Of a stretch of 64,000 nt of DNA, positions 15,323-24,329 are shown one piece after another. A model generated the notes under the pieces. That model had not been told where the DNA came from. It ran no database searches and was given only the letters and a program-made list of their open reading frames with translations. Position numbers and translations under genes: made by a program. The stretch is from Kangiella marina (GTDB lineage: Bacteria > Pseudomonadota > Gammaproteobacteria > Enterobacterales > Kangiellaceae), in NCBI RefSeq assembly GCF_039541235.1, contig NZ_BAABFV010000002.1, positions 124,001 through 188,000 on the forward strand. Reading direction: 5' to 3'. How positions within the stretch are numbered: the first letter of the stretch is position 1; the number at the start of each line of letters is the position of its first letter.

Positions 15323-18178
15323 ATGTTTAAACAAGCAATCACCACAGTCTTAGTGGCCGGTTTAATAGGATGTGCCTCTTCGCCATCAACTGAGTCAGAG
15401 GTTTCTGAAGGAATCAGTTTAGTTGAGGTTGTCGAGCAACAAGAAGAGCAGTTGGTCATTCCTTATAAGAAGTACGTTTTAGATAATGGATTGACGGTTA
15501 TTCTGCACAATGATGACAGTGACCCTTTAGTACACGTGGATGTGACCTATCACGTTGGCTCGGGTCGTGAAGAGATTGGTAAGTCTGGTTTTGCCCATTT
15601 CTTTGAGCACATGATGTTCCAAGGTTCTGAAAATGTGGCCGACGAGCAGCACTTTAAAATCATTTCTGAGTCAGGCGGTACCTTAAATGGCACGACTAAC
15701 TCTGATCGCACCAATTACTTTGAAACGGTTCCTGCTAATCAACTCGAAAAGATGCTGTGGTTAGAGGCGGACCGTATGGGCTTTTTACTAGACGCGGTCA
15801 CCCAGAAAAAGTTTGAAGTTCAGCGTGAAACAGTAAAAAACGAACGTGGTCAACGTGTGGATAATCGTCCTTATGGACGTTTGGGTGAGCGTGTTGGACA
15901 GGCGCTATACCCAGAAGGCCACCCGTATTCTTGGCCCGTTATTGGTTATATGGAAGACTTAAACCGCGCGAATGTTAATGATGTGAAGAAATTCTTCCTG
16001 CGTTGGTATGGTCCTAATAATGCCACATTGACCATTGGTGGTGATATTGATGAAGCGCAAACTTTGGCATGGATTGAGAAGTATTTTGGTTCTATCCCTC
16101 GCGGCCCTGAAGTTTCCGATCCGAAGCCGACGCCGCTTTCTTTAGACAGTGACCGTTATATTTCATTGGAAGACAATGTGTCATTGCCATTGATTTATAT
16201 GGCTTACCCAACGGTTCACCGCCTGCACCCAGATGAAGCGCCACTGGATGTACTTGCGTCAATCATTGGGCAAGGCAAAACATCGATTCTGTACAAGAAT
16301 TTGGTCAAAAATGGCCAAGCGGTTCAAAGCAGTGTCAATCACGGCTGTAAAGAGTTGTCCTGTGAATTTGTGCTGTATGCTTTACCCAATCCAATGTCAG
16401 GCAAAGGTTTGGCGGATTTAGAAGGTGCGATTCGTGAGAGCTTCAAAGAGTTTGAAAAGCGCGGCGTTAAAGCCGACGATATTGAGCGTGTCAAAGCGGG
16501 TATTAAATCTCGACTGATTTATGGACTACAAAGCGTTTCAGGCAAAGTTTCTCAGTTAGCTGCTAATCAGACGTTTGAAGGCGATCCTAACTTGATTCAA
16601 AAAGAGTTGGAGCGTTATGACAATGTGACTGAAGCAGATGTGATGCGCGTTTATGAACAATACTTGAAAGGTCAACACGCCGTGATCATGAGTGTCGTTC
16701 CAAAAGGTATGAAGGCTATGGTCGCTCATGAAGATACTTGGAAGCCTTCGCCACGCAATATTCCAGAGTACAAAGAAGTGACGGAAGCAGATCTTGAGCT
16801 ACGAGTGGCTACAGATGACTTTGATCGCAGCGTAATGCCAGAAGCGGGCGATAACCCGACTATCAAGGTGCCAGAAATTTGGCGCAGTGAGTTGTCAAAC
16901 GGTATCGAAGTGCTTGGTGCTATTAATGAAGAAACACCAACTACGGCAATTAGCCTGCGCATTAAAGCGGGCACGGCGAATGACCCATTAGATAAAATTG
17001 GTCTAGCCAGCATGACAGCAAGTATGCTTAACGAAGCGACCGAAAGTTACTCAAACGAAGAGCTCAGTAATATTCTGCAAAAGTTGGGTAGTTCGGTAAG
17101 CGTTTCTGCTGGCGAGCAGTACACTCAGTTAACGATCCAAAGTTTAACTGAAAACCTTGATCGTACTTTGCAGATTGCCAACGAAAAATTACGCGCGCCA
17201 AAGTTTGATCCGGCTGATTTTAAGCGCGTAAAAGAGCAAACCATTGAAGGGATTAAAAGTGCTGCGAAACAACCGTCAGTAGTCGCCAGTAACGTTTATC
17301 AAAAGTTACTCTTCGGTACTGAGAATGCTTTCGCTTTCCCATCTTCAGGCTCGTTAGAAACGGTAAAAAACATTACCCTAGAAGATGTAAAGAGCTTTTA
17401 TAAGACTTACTACTCGCCTGCTATAGCGTCGATTGTCGCTGTTTCAGACTTAGAGCAAGATGCCTTGAGCACCAAACTTAAGCGTTTCAGTTCATGGGAA
17501 GGTGATAGTGTTGAGCCTGTAGCGGTGAAGCCTTTCCCTGAGTTGGAAAAAGCGATTTACTTCGTTAACAAGCCTGGTGCGGCTCAGTCTGAAATTCGTA
17601 TGGGTAAACGTTCTTTACCGTATGATGCTACGGGTGACTATTATCGCGTGAGTCTGATGAATTATAACTTGGGTGGTGCTTTTAATAGCCGTATTAATAT
17701 CAACCTGCGTGAAGATAAGGGGTATACCTATGGTGCGCGCTCAGGTTTCCGTGGTAGTGAGGATTACGGTTATTTCGTTGCTTCAGCGGGCGTTAGAACG
17801 GATGTGACGGATAAGTCTATTATCGAGTTTCTTAAAGAAATTAAGACCTACCACAATAGTGGCATGAGCGAAGCTGAACTGGAGTTTATGCGTAACTCAC
17901 TCGGTCAACGTGACGCGCGTGATTACGAGACGCCTCGCCAGAAGCTTGGTTTCCTGGGTCAAATCATGGCTTATAACCTCGATGAAGACTATGTTGATGA
18001 GCAAAGTGATATTTTGCAGTCGATTGAGCTTGAAGAGCTTAATGCCCTAGCTGAAAAACATTTAATCCTTGATGAGATGATTATTGTCGTTGTTGGCGAT
18101 AAAGCATCGGTGATGCCTGGATTGGAAAAGCTCGGCTATGACATTATCGAAATCGATGCTGAAGGCAACAAGCTGTAA
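15323..18178 (+). CDS. M16 family zinc metalloprotease, lipoprotein
   Basis: 951 residues, two M16 halves. Signal ends in LIGC (residues 14-17), so the protein is lipid-anchored. The inverted zinc motif HFFEH is at 92-96, with the third ligand glutamate expected in ETVKNERGQ about 75 residues later. The second half (about 510-940) has the M16 fold but no HxxEH, as usual for the partner half; it keeps the R/Y region NLREDKGYTYGARS. Substrate unknown; periplasmic peptide degradation is the usual proposal. Start at the ATG after GGAGGAG. Confidence 0.93.
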   Translation: MFKQAITTVLVAGLIGCASSPSTESEVSEGISLVEVVEQQEEQLVIPYKKYVLDNGLTVILHNDDSDPLVHVDVTYHVGSGREEIGKSGFAHFFEHMMFQGSENVADEQHFKIISESGGTLNGTTNSDRTNYFETVPANQLEKMLWLEADRMGFLLDAVTQKKFEVQRETVKNERGQRVDNRPYGRLGERVGQALYPEGHPYSWPVIGYMEDLNRANVNDVKKFFLRWYGPNNATLTIGGDIDEAQTLAWIEKYFGSIPRGPEVSDPKPTPLSLDSDRYISLEDNVSLPLIYMAYPTVHRLHPDEAPLDVLASIIGQGKTSILYKNLVKNGQAVQSSVNHGCKELSCEFVLYALPNPMSGKGLADLEGAIRESFKEFEKRGVKADDIERVKAGIKSRLIYGLQSVSGKVSQLAANQTFEGDPNLIQKELERYDNVTEADVMRVYEQYLKGQHAVIMSVVPKGMKAMVAHEDTWKPSPRNIPEYKEVTEADLELRVATDDFDRSVMPEAGDNPTIKVPEIWRSELSNGIEVLGAINEETPTTAISLRIKAGTANDPLDKIGLASMTASMLNEATESYSNEELSNILQKLGSSVSVSAGEQYTQLTIQSLTENLDRTLQIANEKLRAPKFDPADFKRVKEQTIEGIKSAAKQPSVVASNVYQKLLFGTENAFAFPSSGSLETVKNITLEDVKSFYKTYYSPAIASIVAVSDLEQDALSTKLKRFSSWEGDSVEPVAVKPFPELEKAIYFVNKPGAAQSEIRMGKRSLPYDATGDYYRVSLMNYNLGGAFNSRININLREDKGYTYGARSGFRGSEDYGYFVASAGVRTDVTDKSIIEFLKEIKTYHNSGMSEAELEFMRNSLGQRDARDYETPRQKLGFLGQIMAYNLDEDYVDEQSDILQSIELEELNALAEKHLILDEMIIVVVGDKASVMPGLEKLGYDIIEIDAEGNKL

Positions 18179-18204
18179 TAGTTATATTTGTAAAATTCAG
18201 CAAG

Positions 18205-18231
18205 AAAAAGGGCCTGTACAGGCCCTTTTTT
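18205..18231. terminator. Terminator after the M16 gene
   Basis: AAAAAGGGCCTG-TA-CAGGCCCTTTTT, near-perfect and symmetrical, with T tract on the plus strand. Confidence 0.88.
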
Positions 18232-18300
18232 GTATTTGTGATAGAACAATCGGCCTGATTTGCTACAATTCATGCCAAATAGCTTAAGGATCTTGTCGTC

Positions 18301-19407
18301 ATGAGTCGTGATTTTCACTGGAAACTCCTATCCGCATCAATGCTTTCTTCTATCGCTGTCATGCCTTCGTTGTCGCGAGCAGCGGACAATGTAGAGCAAG
18401 AAGCGCAGATGGAGTACGAAGAATGCATCTTGCAAAGAATTGAGTTGGTCGGTGATGATACCAGCATTAAAGAGGTTAAAGAGTATTGTGAAAAGCGCAG
18501 CGACTTGGCTATTTTTAGGCCAAGCAAAGAGTTACTGACTTACGAAGATGATGATGCTTCAGCTGAAGGCGAAGAGGGCAAGGAAGGTTCTGCACTGCTA
18601 AAAAAACGGTTGCGAATGGAGTACCGAGTTCGTGATAACCGCTTTGCGATTATTCCGCATAAACCAAATTATTTGTTACCGGTGACCTTTAATAATTCTC
18701 CTAACCAAGAAAGCTTAGATAACGCAGGTGACGAGCGACAAGTTGATAATGTTGAAATCAAGTTTCAGGTCAGTTTCAAAACCCCTTTTTGGGAAAAACC
18801 TTTTGGGGAAAACAGCGCCTTGTTTTTTGCTTACACCGGACAGTCCTATTGGCAAGCCTATAATAAAGACGTCTCAAGCCCCTTTCGCGAAACGAACCAT
18901 GAACCCGAAATTTTTGCTGCCTGGGCTACAGATTGGCAGTTAGGTGGTTGGCAGATCCCTTACTTTTCGATGGGTGTTTCGCACCAGTCCAATGGACGTT
19001 CGGGATTAAGTTCGAGGAGTTGGAACCGAATTTATACTGAGTTTGCCTTTGAGCAAGATCGCTGGGTGTTAGCCTTTAAACCTTGGTGGCGAATCCCGGA
19101 AGAGCGTAAAACCGATCCGATGGATCCGGATGGTGACGATAATCCCGATATTGATGATTTCATGGGGTATTTTGAGTTGTATTCGGCGTATCAGTGGGAT
19201 GAGCATAACTTTGGAATATTACTGCGAAATAACCTCCGAAGTGATAACAAAGGAGCCGTTCAGTTTGACTGGACCTTCCCTTTGGATGATGAAGGAAAAC
19301 TCAGAGGCTATGTCCAATACTTCAATGGTTATGGCGAAAGCCTGATTGACTATAATCGGCGTGTTAACCGCCTCGGGGTAGGGTTCGTTTTAACCGATTG
19401 GCTGTAA
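18301..19407 (+). CDS. pldA: Outer membrane phospholipase A
   Basis: OMPLA family beta-barrel that hydrolyses phospholipids appearing in the outer leaflet. 368 residues; signal peptide to about residue 27 (LSRAADN). The catalytic triad is visible in VSHQSNGRSG and SRSWNRIY: His228, Ser230 and Asn242 of this protein. The extra acidic region (about 80-100, EDDDASAEGEEGKEG) before the barrel is longer than in E. coli. The barrel ends with an aromatic-rich C-terminus (GVGFVLTDWL). Own terminator. Confidence 0.95.
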   Translation: MSRDFHWKLLSASMLSSIAVMPSLSRAADNVEQEAQMEYEECILQRIELVGDDTSIKEVKEYCEKRSDLAIFRPSKELLTYEDDDASAEGEEGKEGSALLKKRLRMEYRVRDNRFAIIPHKPNYLLPVTFNNSPNQESLDNAGDERQVDNVEIKFQVSFKTPFWEKPFGENSALFFAYTGQSYWQAYNKDVSSPFRETNHEPEIFAAWATDWQLGGWQIPYFSMGVSHQSNGRSGLSSRSWNRIYTEFAFEQDRWVLAFKPWWRIPEERKTDPMDPDGDDNPDIDDFMGYFELYSAYQWDEHNFGILLRNNLRSDNKGAVQFDWTFPLDDEGKLRGYVQYFNGYGESLIDYNRRVNRLGVGFVLTDWL

Positions 19408-19411
19408 TAAT

Positions 19412-19435
19412 AAGCGTCCTGAGGGGCGCTTTTTT
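19412..19435 (+). terminator. Terminator of pldA
   Basis: AAGCGTCC-TGAG-GGGCGCTT with one G-T pair, followed by six T. Confidence 0.88.
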
Positions 19436-19527
19436 GATGGTTGGAATCATAACTTGTCGAAAGTTACTGTTTTTTCACAGGCTTGTGGTAGTGTATTGAG
19501 ACGGTTTACTTATGGAGATTATTTGAT

Positions 19528-20430
19528 ATGACACTCATCAACCGAATTTATTGGGCCATGGGCTTAGCTCTAACGACGGTGACACCAACTGTAATGGCGC
19601 ACGGTGAAAAGCAGCCAGAGGTTACCATCAAGGCTCAGCAGCTATCAGACGGGCTATACGTTTTGTTTGGACAGGGCGGCAACATAGGCTTATCTGTGGG
19701 CGATGACGGGGTCTATATTATTGATGACCAGTATGCGCCCCTTACTGACAAAATTAATGCTGCTATTGATGACATTAGTGATCAGCCGGTTAAGTTTGTG
19801 ATCAATACTCACTGGCATGGCGACCATACCGGTGGCAATGAGAACTTTGGCAAGGCGGGCGCTACCATCGTCGCTCATGATAACGTCCGTAAACGTATGA
19901 ACAGTGATCAAGTGATGGCGTTCTTTGACCGAGAAGTCCCAGCCGCTCCGAAGGCAGCGCTGCCGGTGGTCACCTTTGATCACGAGCTGAGCCTACATCT
20001 TAACAATGATGAGATGCGGGTTTACCATGTCGCAAATGCCCACACCGATGGTGATGCGATTATTTATTTCGCAAAAGATAATGTTCTGCACATGGGCGAT
20101 ACTTACTTCAATATTGGCTATCCTTTTATTGATACCGATAGTGGCGGCTCGATAGATGGCTACATCGCTGCTTTGCAAAAGGGGTTAGAGCTGTCGGATG
20201 ACAAGACTAAAATTATTCCTGGTCACGGCCCGATGTCGACTAAAGCGGAAATGGCTGACTATGTTGCGATGTTAACAAGTTTGCGGGGTAACGTTGCGGC
20301 GCTTAAGAGCAAGGGCAAATCGCTAGAAGCCGTTATTGCGGCTAAGCCGAGTGCTGAGTTTGATGAAAAGAATGGTAAAAACTTTATCAAGCCAGATCAA
20401 ATCGTGACTTTTATCTACAACAGTCTATAA
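19528..20430 (+). CDS. Exported metallo-beta-lactamase-fold hydrolase
   Basis: 300 residues with a signal peptide (cleavage near VMA-HG, residue 24). The metal motif THWHGDH gives His95, His97, Asp99 and His100. Further ligands are His in ANAHTDGD, the bridging Asp in MGDTYF and His in PGHGP. Cys at the B1 beta-lactamase position is missing, so this is unlikely to be a class B1 carbapenemase; it belongs to the broad periplasmic MBL group whose substrates are mostly unknown. Monocistronic with good GGAG-type site. Confidence 0.85.
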   Translation: MTLINRIYWAMGLALTTVTPTVMAHGEKQPEVTIKAQQLSDGLYVLFGQGGNIGLSVGDDGVYIIDDQYAPLTDKINAAIDDISDQPVKFVINTHWHGDHTGGNENFGKAGATIVAHDNVRKRMNSDQVMAFFDREVPAAPKAALPVVTFDHELSLHLNNDEMRVYHVANAHTDGDAIIYFAKDNVLHMGDTYFNIGYPFIDTDSGGSIDGYIAALQKGLELSDDKTKIIPGHGPMSTKAEMADYVAMLTSLRGNVAALKSKGKSLEAVIAAKPSAEFDEKNGKNFIKPDQIVTFIYNSL

Positions 20431-20441
20431 GCAAAACTATC

Positions 20442-20459
20442 GAGGGGGAGTTCCCCCTC
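20442..20459. terminator. GC hairpin between converging MBL and FAH genes
   Basis: GAGGGGG-AGTT-CCCCCTC, perfect 7-bp stem. It lacks a T tract, so termination is possible but uncertain. Confidence 0.4.
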
Positions 20460-20472
20460 ATCACTCAAGCCA

Positions 20473-21165
20473 TCATTCGATATAAAAGTTGAGTGCAAGT
20501 TCTTGATTGAGCTTTGCTTCAATTTTATCCCCGCGCTCAACCACGCCAACACCCGATGGTGTACCGGTAAAAATAAGATCACCAGGCTTTAATGTGATGT
20601 GTTTGGATAACTCTGTAATGATTTCCGTCGGCGACCAAAGCATATCTTTTAATTGACCTTCTTGGCGCATATCTTGATTAACTGAGAGGGAAATAAAGCC
20701 TTGAGTGATTTCATCCAGTTCTGCTATTGGCTGAATTGAAGTAATTGGCGCGGACTGGTCAAAACCCTTTGACAGATCCCAAGGACGGCCTTTTTGCTTT
20801 GCTTCCGCTTGAATATCGCGTTTGGTTAAGTCGATTCCCAAAGCATAGCCATAAATGCTATCCGCGGCTTGATGTTCATTAGCTTCGACCACTTCTTCGC
20901 TGATCGCAATAACCAGCTCTACCTCGTGGTGCAGTTCATTTGTCATCGGCGGATAAGCGAGAGACTTCGGTGAGTGCACAAGGCTATCCGCTGGTTTGGT
21001 AAAGAAAAAGGGTGTTTCACGCTGATCATGCCCCATTTCCTTGGCGTGAGCGGCATAGTTACGGCCGACGCAGTAGACTCGGCGAACCGGGAAATAGAGT
21101 TCACTGCCGAGAATGGGTAACTGGGGAGTGCTGGGTATCGGAAAAAGTGTTGTCATGACTCGCAT
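20473..21165 (-). CDS. Fumarylacetoacetate hydrolase family protein
   Basis: About 230 residues. Motifs of the small FAH family (YcgM-like): VYCVGRNYAAHAKEMG, FFTKPADSLV, HHEVELVIAI (metal-binding glutamates), GYALGIDLTKRD, and the C-terminal GDLIFTGTPSGVGVVERGD. Members act as acylpyruvase or oxaloacetate decarboxylase/tautomerase on small diketo acids. The exact substrate is not readable from sequence. Start taken as ATG of MRVMTT; the second ATG three codons on is equally possible, and neither has a strong site. Divergent from the copper chaperone gene. Confidence 0.9.
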   Translation of the reverse strand: MRVMTTLFPIPSTPQLPILGSELYFPVRRVYCVGRNYAAHAKEMGHDQRETPFFFTKPADSLVHSPKSLAYPPMTNELHHEVELVIAISEEVVEANEHQAADSIYGYALGIDLTKRDIQAEAKQKGRPWDLSKGFDQSAPITSIQPIAELDEITQGFISLSVNQDMRQEGQLKDMLWSPTEIITELSKHITLKPGDLIFTGTPSGVGVVERGDKIEAKLNQELALNFYIE

Positions 21166-21227
21166 AGAGTTTGGAGGAAGTTCAAAGTACAATAACGGCT
21201 TTACGACTTTTTGCCAACGGAAGAATG

Positions 21228-21683
21228 ATGAATCGAGCTATTTCTTTGAGCCTATACTTAAAGGCGATATTAACACTTTTGCTGGCGTCGCTGGTCTTGG
21301 CGTGTAGCCAAGAAGCCCCCAAAGAGGGCATTGAAGTCAGTGATGCTTGGGTTAGAAAGATGCCACCAGGCATGACCAACACGGCAGCTTTTATGACCAT
21401 CAAGAATCACACCGGCGCTCCTGTAACGCTCACTCAAGTCTCTATGGAGCAAGCTGGGCATGTCATGATGCACGAGACAAAAGTCGTCAATGATATGGCT
21501 AAAATGGAGCATTTGGAGCAGGTTGTGATCGAGGACACCGTTCATTTCGAGCCTGGAGCGAAACACGTCATGATTATGGGGCTTGATATGTCTGACGGCG
21601 CTAAGAGCTATAACATCAGGTTACACTTTGCTAACAAGCCGTCACTTGATGTTACTGCACAAGTGCGCGATGCTAATCAGTAG
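21228..21683 (+). CDS. PCuAC-type copper chaperone lipoprotein
   Basis: 151 residues. Lipobox LVLAC after the signal helix, so a lipoprotein. The copper(I) motif H(M)x10Mx21HxM is visible: GHVMMHETKVVNDMAKMEH, then HFEPGAKHVMIMG. PCuAC proteins deliver copper to cytochrome c oxidase. Start chosen at the second of two adjacent ATG codons because GGAAG is then 4 nt upstream. The DUF2333 gene follows after 24 nt. Confidence 0.9.
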   Translation: MNRAISLSLYLKAILTLLLASLVLACSQEAPKEGIEVSDAWVRKMPPGMTNTAAFMTIKNHTGAPVTLTQVSMEQAGHVMMHETKVVNDMAKMEHLEQVVIEDTVHFEPGAKHVMIMGLDMSDGAKSYNIRLHFANKPSLDVTAQVRDANQ

Positions 21684-21707
21684 TCCTCGCAAAATACTGG
21701 ATAAACA

Positions 21708-22715
21708 ATGAATGTTGATACACAGCCGCAATCGGCTAAGAAGCGTAAAAAGTGGACTTGGATTTTAACTGGCTTTGTCCTGTTAATGATCCTGATGTTG
21801 GTTTTTACCTTTATTTGGAGTTCTGAGCCGGAGCCTGTTAGCGCTGATTCTGTGGTCAAGGAGTATCCGGGAAATCCTCCTGTGGGTTATGTGACGGTTG
21901 AGACGGTTGCTCAGGTTGCTGAGTCGTTGCTCAATAAAAGTGGCGGTTACTTAAGTAATGATATTTTACCGCCAAGTGTTTTCATGGATAACATGCCATC
22001 CTACGAGTTTGGCGCCTTGGTACAGATTCGAGATATTGTCCAGGTCTTAAGAAATGACATGAGCCGTTCGCAATCACAGTCGTTAGAAGATGAGGCGTTG
22101 AAGTTTGCGGAGCCTGCTTTTAATATCAACCATCGTAAATGGATGTTCCCGCGAGCTGAACGCGAATATCAAAAAGGCGTTGATTTACTGCGTGATTACC
22201 GAGATCGACTGACCGACCCTTCAGATACAGAAACGCAGTTCTATGCCAGGGCCGATAATCTCCGCTCGTGGCTCTATCTGGTGAATAAGCGTCTTGGCGG
22301 TCTGTCGCAGCGTTTAAGTGCTAGTGTCGGCCGTACTCGTATGAATACCGATTTATCCAACGATCCTTCAGCACAACAGTCAACAGGGAAAGGCCAGTTA
22401 GTCACGGTGCAAACGCCGTGGATGGAGATTGATGATGTGTTTTGGGAAGCGCGTGGTTCGACTTGGGCTTTAATACAGTTTCTAAAGGCGGTAGAGCATG
22501 ATTTCGATAGTGTTCTGCGTGACAAAAATGCGGTGGCTTCGTTTCAGCAAATCATTATGGAGCTGGAGGCGACCCAAGAGACGGTGTGGAGTCCCATGAT
22601 TGTTAACGGTAATGAATTTGGATTCTTAGCCAATCACTCGCTGGTGATGTCTTCTTATATTTCGCGAGCTAATGCAGCGATTATTGACTTAATTGAACTG
22701 CTTAAGCGAGGCTAA
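21708..22715 (+). CDS. DUF2333 family protein
   Basis: 335 residues with a cytoplasmic basic N-terminus (KKRKKW), one membrane helix (residues 15-37) and a large periplasmic helical domain. PGNPPVGYVTVETVAQVAESLLNKSGGYLSNDILPPSVFMDNMPSYEFGALVQ is the signature block of DUF2333, a proteobacterial family of unknown role. Probably co-transcribed with the PCuAC gene. No catalytic motif seen. Confidence 0.85.
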   Translation: MNVDTQPQSAKKRKKWTWILTGFVLLMILMLVFTFIWSSEPEPVSADSVVKEYPGNPPVGYVTVETVAQVAESLLNKSGGYLSNDILPPSVFMDNMPSYEFGALVQIRDIVQVLRNDMSRSQSQSLEDEALKFAEPAFNINHRKWMFPRAEREYQKGVDLLRDYRDRLTDPSDTETQFYARADNLRSWLYLVNKRLGGLSQRLSASVGRTRMNTDLSNDPSAQQSTGKGQLVTVQTPWMEIDDVFWEARGSTWALIQFLKAVEHDFDSVLRDKNAVASFQQIIMELEATQETVWSPMIVNGNEFGFLANHSLVMSSYISRANAAIIDLIELLKRG

Positions 22716-22729
22716 AGAACTTTGCCTAG

Positions 22730-22762
22730 ATACTCGTAATAGCTAAAGACTATTGCGAGTAT
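22730..22762 (+). terminator. Hairpin after the DUF2333 gene
   Basis: 13-bp stem (ATACTCGTAATAG with CTATTGCGAGTAT, one G-T pair) and a 7-nt loop. The T-rich run comes only about 20 nt later, so it may be a weak terminator or a transcript end stabiliser. Confidence 0.5.
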
Positions 22763-22788
22763 CAAATCAATCAATTTCCTTTTTACCC

Positions 22789-22797
22789 TTATCCACA
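22789..22797 (+). promoter_or_regulatory. DnaA box-like site
   Basis: TTATCCACA, a perfect 9-mer match, in the intergenic region before the sigma gene. A single box may be chance. Confidence 0.35.
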
Positions 22798-22935
22798 CCA
22801 TAATGAAAGCCTAATATCAGCCAATTAGACGGTTTCCGAGACATTTTCAATGCACTAAGCCATTGTTAAGTTATTGATTGTATAGAAAATCATGGCGTTG
22901 ACATAACCTTCACGCCGTTCTCGTTACAGTATAAC

Positions 22936-23066
22936 CGTTGGTTGAAATTTGTACTCCTTAAGTTGAATAGTAGTTGGCACGGACGCCACACGAGTCATGT
23001 TCTTCCCCAAACTTTTTAGAAATGACTCTGTTTTGCCCCGCACCCTAATGCGGGGCTTTTTTTATT
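22936..23066 (+). ncRNA. Candidate small RNA or attenuated leader upstream of the ECF sigma gene
   Basis: The stretch has three ordered hairpins: TGGC-GCCA at about 22975-22988; an 11-bp bulged stem (GAGTCAT with ATGACTC, then TTCT with AGAA) at 22992-23028; and a textbook terminator at 23035-23063 (GCCCCGCA-CCCTAA-TGCGGGGC plus T tract). The terminator lies before the likely start of the sigma gene. A transcript from the upstream region must therefore end here, as a roughly 130-nt RNA, or be antiterminated. A TATAAC at 22930 could be the -10. No known RNA family recognised. Confidence 0.5.
23035..23063 (+). terminator. Intrinsic terminator before the sigma gene
   Basis: 8-bp GC-rich perfect stem, 6-nt loop, then seven T. 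It falls inside the open frame of the sigma gene but ahead of its conserved part. Confidence 0.88.
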
Positions 23067-23128
23067 TTGCGTTTAAACCTTTTTGCTGTAATCATCATCT
23101 AACGAGTAAACACCATGCAGTAGATGCT

Positions 23129-23689
23129 TTGTCAGCAATAGAAGCAACAACATTAGAACCTGAACATATTCTTTGGCTTGTTAATAAAGCGCAGGAAGGT
23201 TCCGTTGGTGCGTTCGAAGTATTGTACCGGCACCACTCCAACCAAATCTTCCTCTTGTGCTTACGTCTTTGTGGTTGCAAGGGGCATGCGGAAGATTTTA
23301 TGCAGGAAACGTTTATTAAAGCGTGGCAGGCCCTATCATCCTTTAAAGGCGATAGTCAGTTTTCAACATGGATCCACCGTATTGCGGTGAATACTGTGCT
23401 GGCGGATAAACGAAAGAGTCGCTTAGATCTGGTGCAGGATCATGACTGGGAACGAGAGTTTGAGCAAAGCCTGTCAGCAACCCATAGCGCTTCGCAAATT
23501 GATTTGGAGAAAACCATTGTCCAGTTGCCAGCGCAAGCAAGGTATGTACTGATACTGCACGACTTGATGGGCATGACCCATCAAGAGATTGGCCAGCAGC
23601 TAGATATCGCAGCGGGAACGAGCAAGGCGCACCTAAATCGTGCGCGCAGTTTGATGAGAGACCTGTTAACGGTCGAGAGCGAGAGTTAA
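23129..23689 (+). CDS. ECF-type RNA polymerase sigma factor
   Basis: Region 2 (AFEVLYRHHSNQIFLLCLRL, AEDFMQETFIKAWQALSSFKG, FSTWIHRIAVNTVLADKRK) and region 4 (QLPAQARYVLILHDLMGMTHQEIGQQLDIAAGTSKAHLNRAR) define an RpoE-like group IV sigma factor. The frame is open from an ATG at 22997, but that start would place a perfect terminator inside the gene and add unrelated sequence. I therefore propose the TTG at 23129, giving 186 residues, normal for the family. No strong ribosome site supports any start. The putative anti-sigma gene follows after 3 nt. Confidence 0.85.
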   Translation: MSAIEATTLEPEHILWLVNKAQEGSVGAFEVLYRHHSNQIFLLCLRLCGCKGHAEDFMQETFIKAWQALSSFKGDSQFSTWIHRIAVNTVLADKRKSRLDLVQDHDWEREFEQSLSATHSASQIDLEKTIVQLPAQARYVLILHDLMGMTHQEIGQQLDIAAGTSKAHLNRARSLMRDLLTVESES

Positions 23690-23692
23690 TGT

Positions 23693-24253
23693 ATGAATAA
23701 AGATGACGAATTAGTGAAGCAATTACAGGGCTTGCCGAATCAAGCGCAAGCGCCTGATCGCTGGCAACAGATTCAACAAGCTATAGAGTCTGATGCTGGC
23801 GCTGAGCCGTTGCAGCCTGAACACAAAAATCGTCATACCTTTCGTATTCGATGGGGCTTGGCTGTTGCCGCTTGCGCCTTATTGATCGCGGCTATGTCGC
23901 CAATCTACCTAGATCAAGAGGGGGTAATTCAGGATTCAGCAATCAGCAATCAGACGGTGATAAGTGCTGCGACTGATACGACTCCAGCCAAAACTGTGCC
24001 AAGCACTTACCAGCTGACCATTGGAAGTTTGCAGCAAGCGAATGCCAGTTATTATGCAAAGCTCGGTTATATGGTGAGTGAGAATGGTCAGTTGGTGTCG
24101 CCGGAGACCTTAGCCTCGCTTGACAGTTTGCGTGATGCTCAACAGCAATATCGCCATGCTTTGGCTAAAAATCCCGATAGTGGGCGCTTACAACAACGAC
24201 TGTATTGGCTGTATCAAAAGGAACGAACGATATTACGTCAGTTGGTTGTCTAG
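23693..24253 (+). CDS. Putative membrane anti-sigma factor
   Basis: 186 residues: a cytoplasmic N-terminus of about 50 residues (MNKDDELVKQLQGLP, DRWQQIQQAI), one membrane helix (about 55-72, GLAVAACALLIAAMSPIY), then a periplasmic part with a helical C-terminus. Position 3 nt after the sigma gene and this topology are what an ECF anti-sigma looks like. No zinc HxxxCxxC motif of the ZAS class is present, and I cannot prove the family. The cognate signal is unknown. Confidence 0.7.
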   Translation: MNKDDELVKQLQGLPNQAQAPDRWQQIQQAIESDAGAEPLQPEHKNRHTFRIRWGLAVAACALLIAAMSPIYLDQEGVIQDSAISNQTVISAATDTTPAKTVPSTYQLTIGSLQQANASYYAKLGYMVSENGQLVSPETLASLDSLRDAQQQYRHALAKNPDSGRLQQRLYWLYQKERTILRQLVV

Positions 24254-24267
24254 TATCGGTAGAATAC

Positions 24268-24304
24268 AAAAAAGCCCGCGAACATGAATAATGTTGCGGG
24301 CTTT
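24268..24304 (-). terminator. Terminator of ppa
   Basis: On the minus strand AAAGCCCGCAACAT pairs with ATGTT(C)GCGGGCTTT with one bulge, followed by six U. It may also serve the plus-strand anti-sigma gene. Confidence 0.88.
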
Positions 24305-24329
24305 GCAGGTTATGCACAAATAGCACTGA

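Noticed and set aside
19528-20430. Possible carbapenemase because of the MBL fold
   Set aside because: The Cys ligand typical of class B1 is missing and an Asp-bridged site of general MBL hydrolases is present; no basis for a resistance call.
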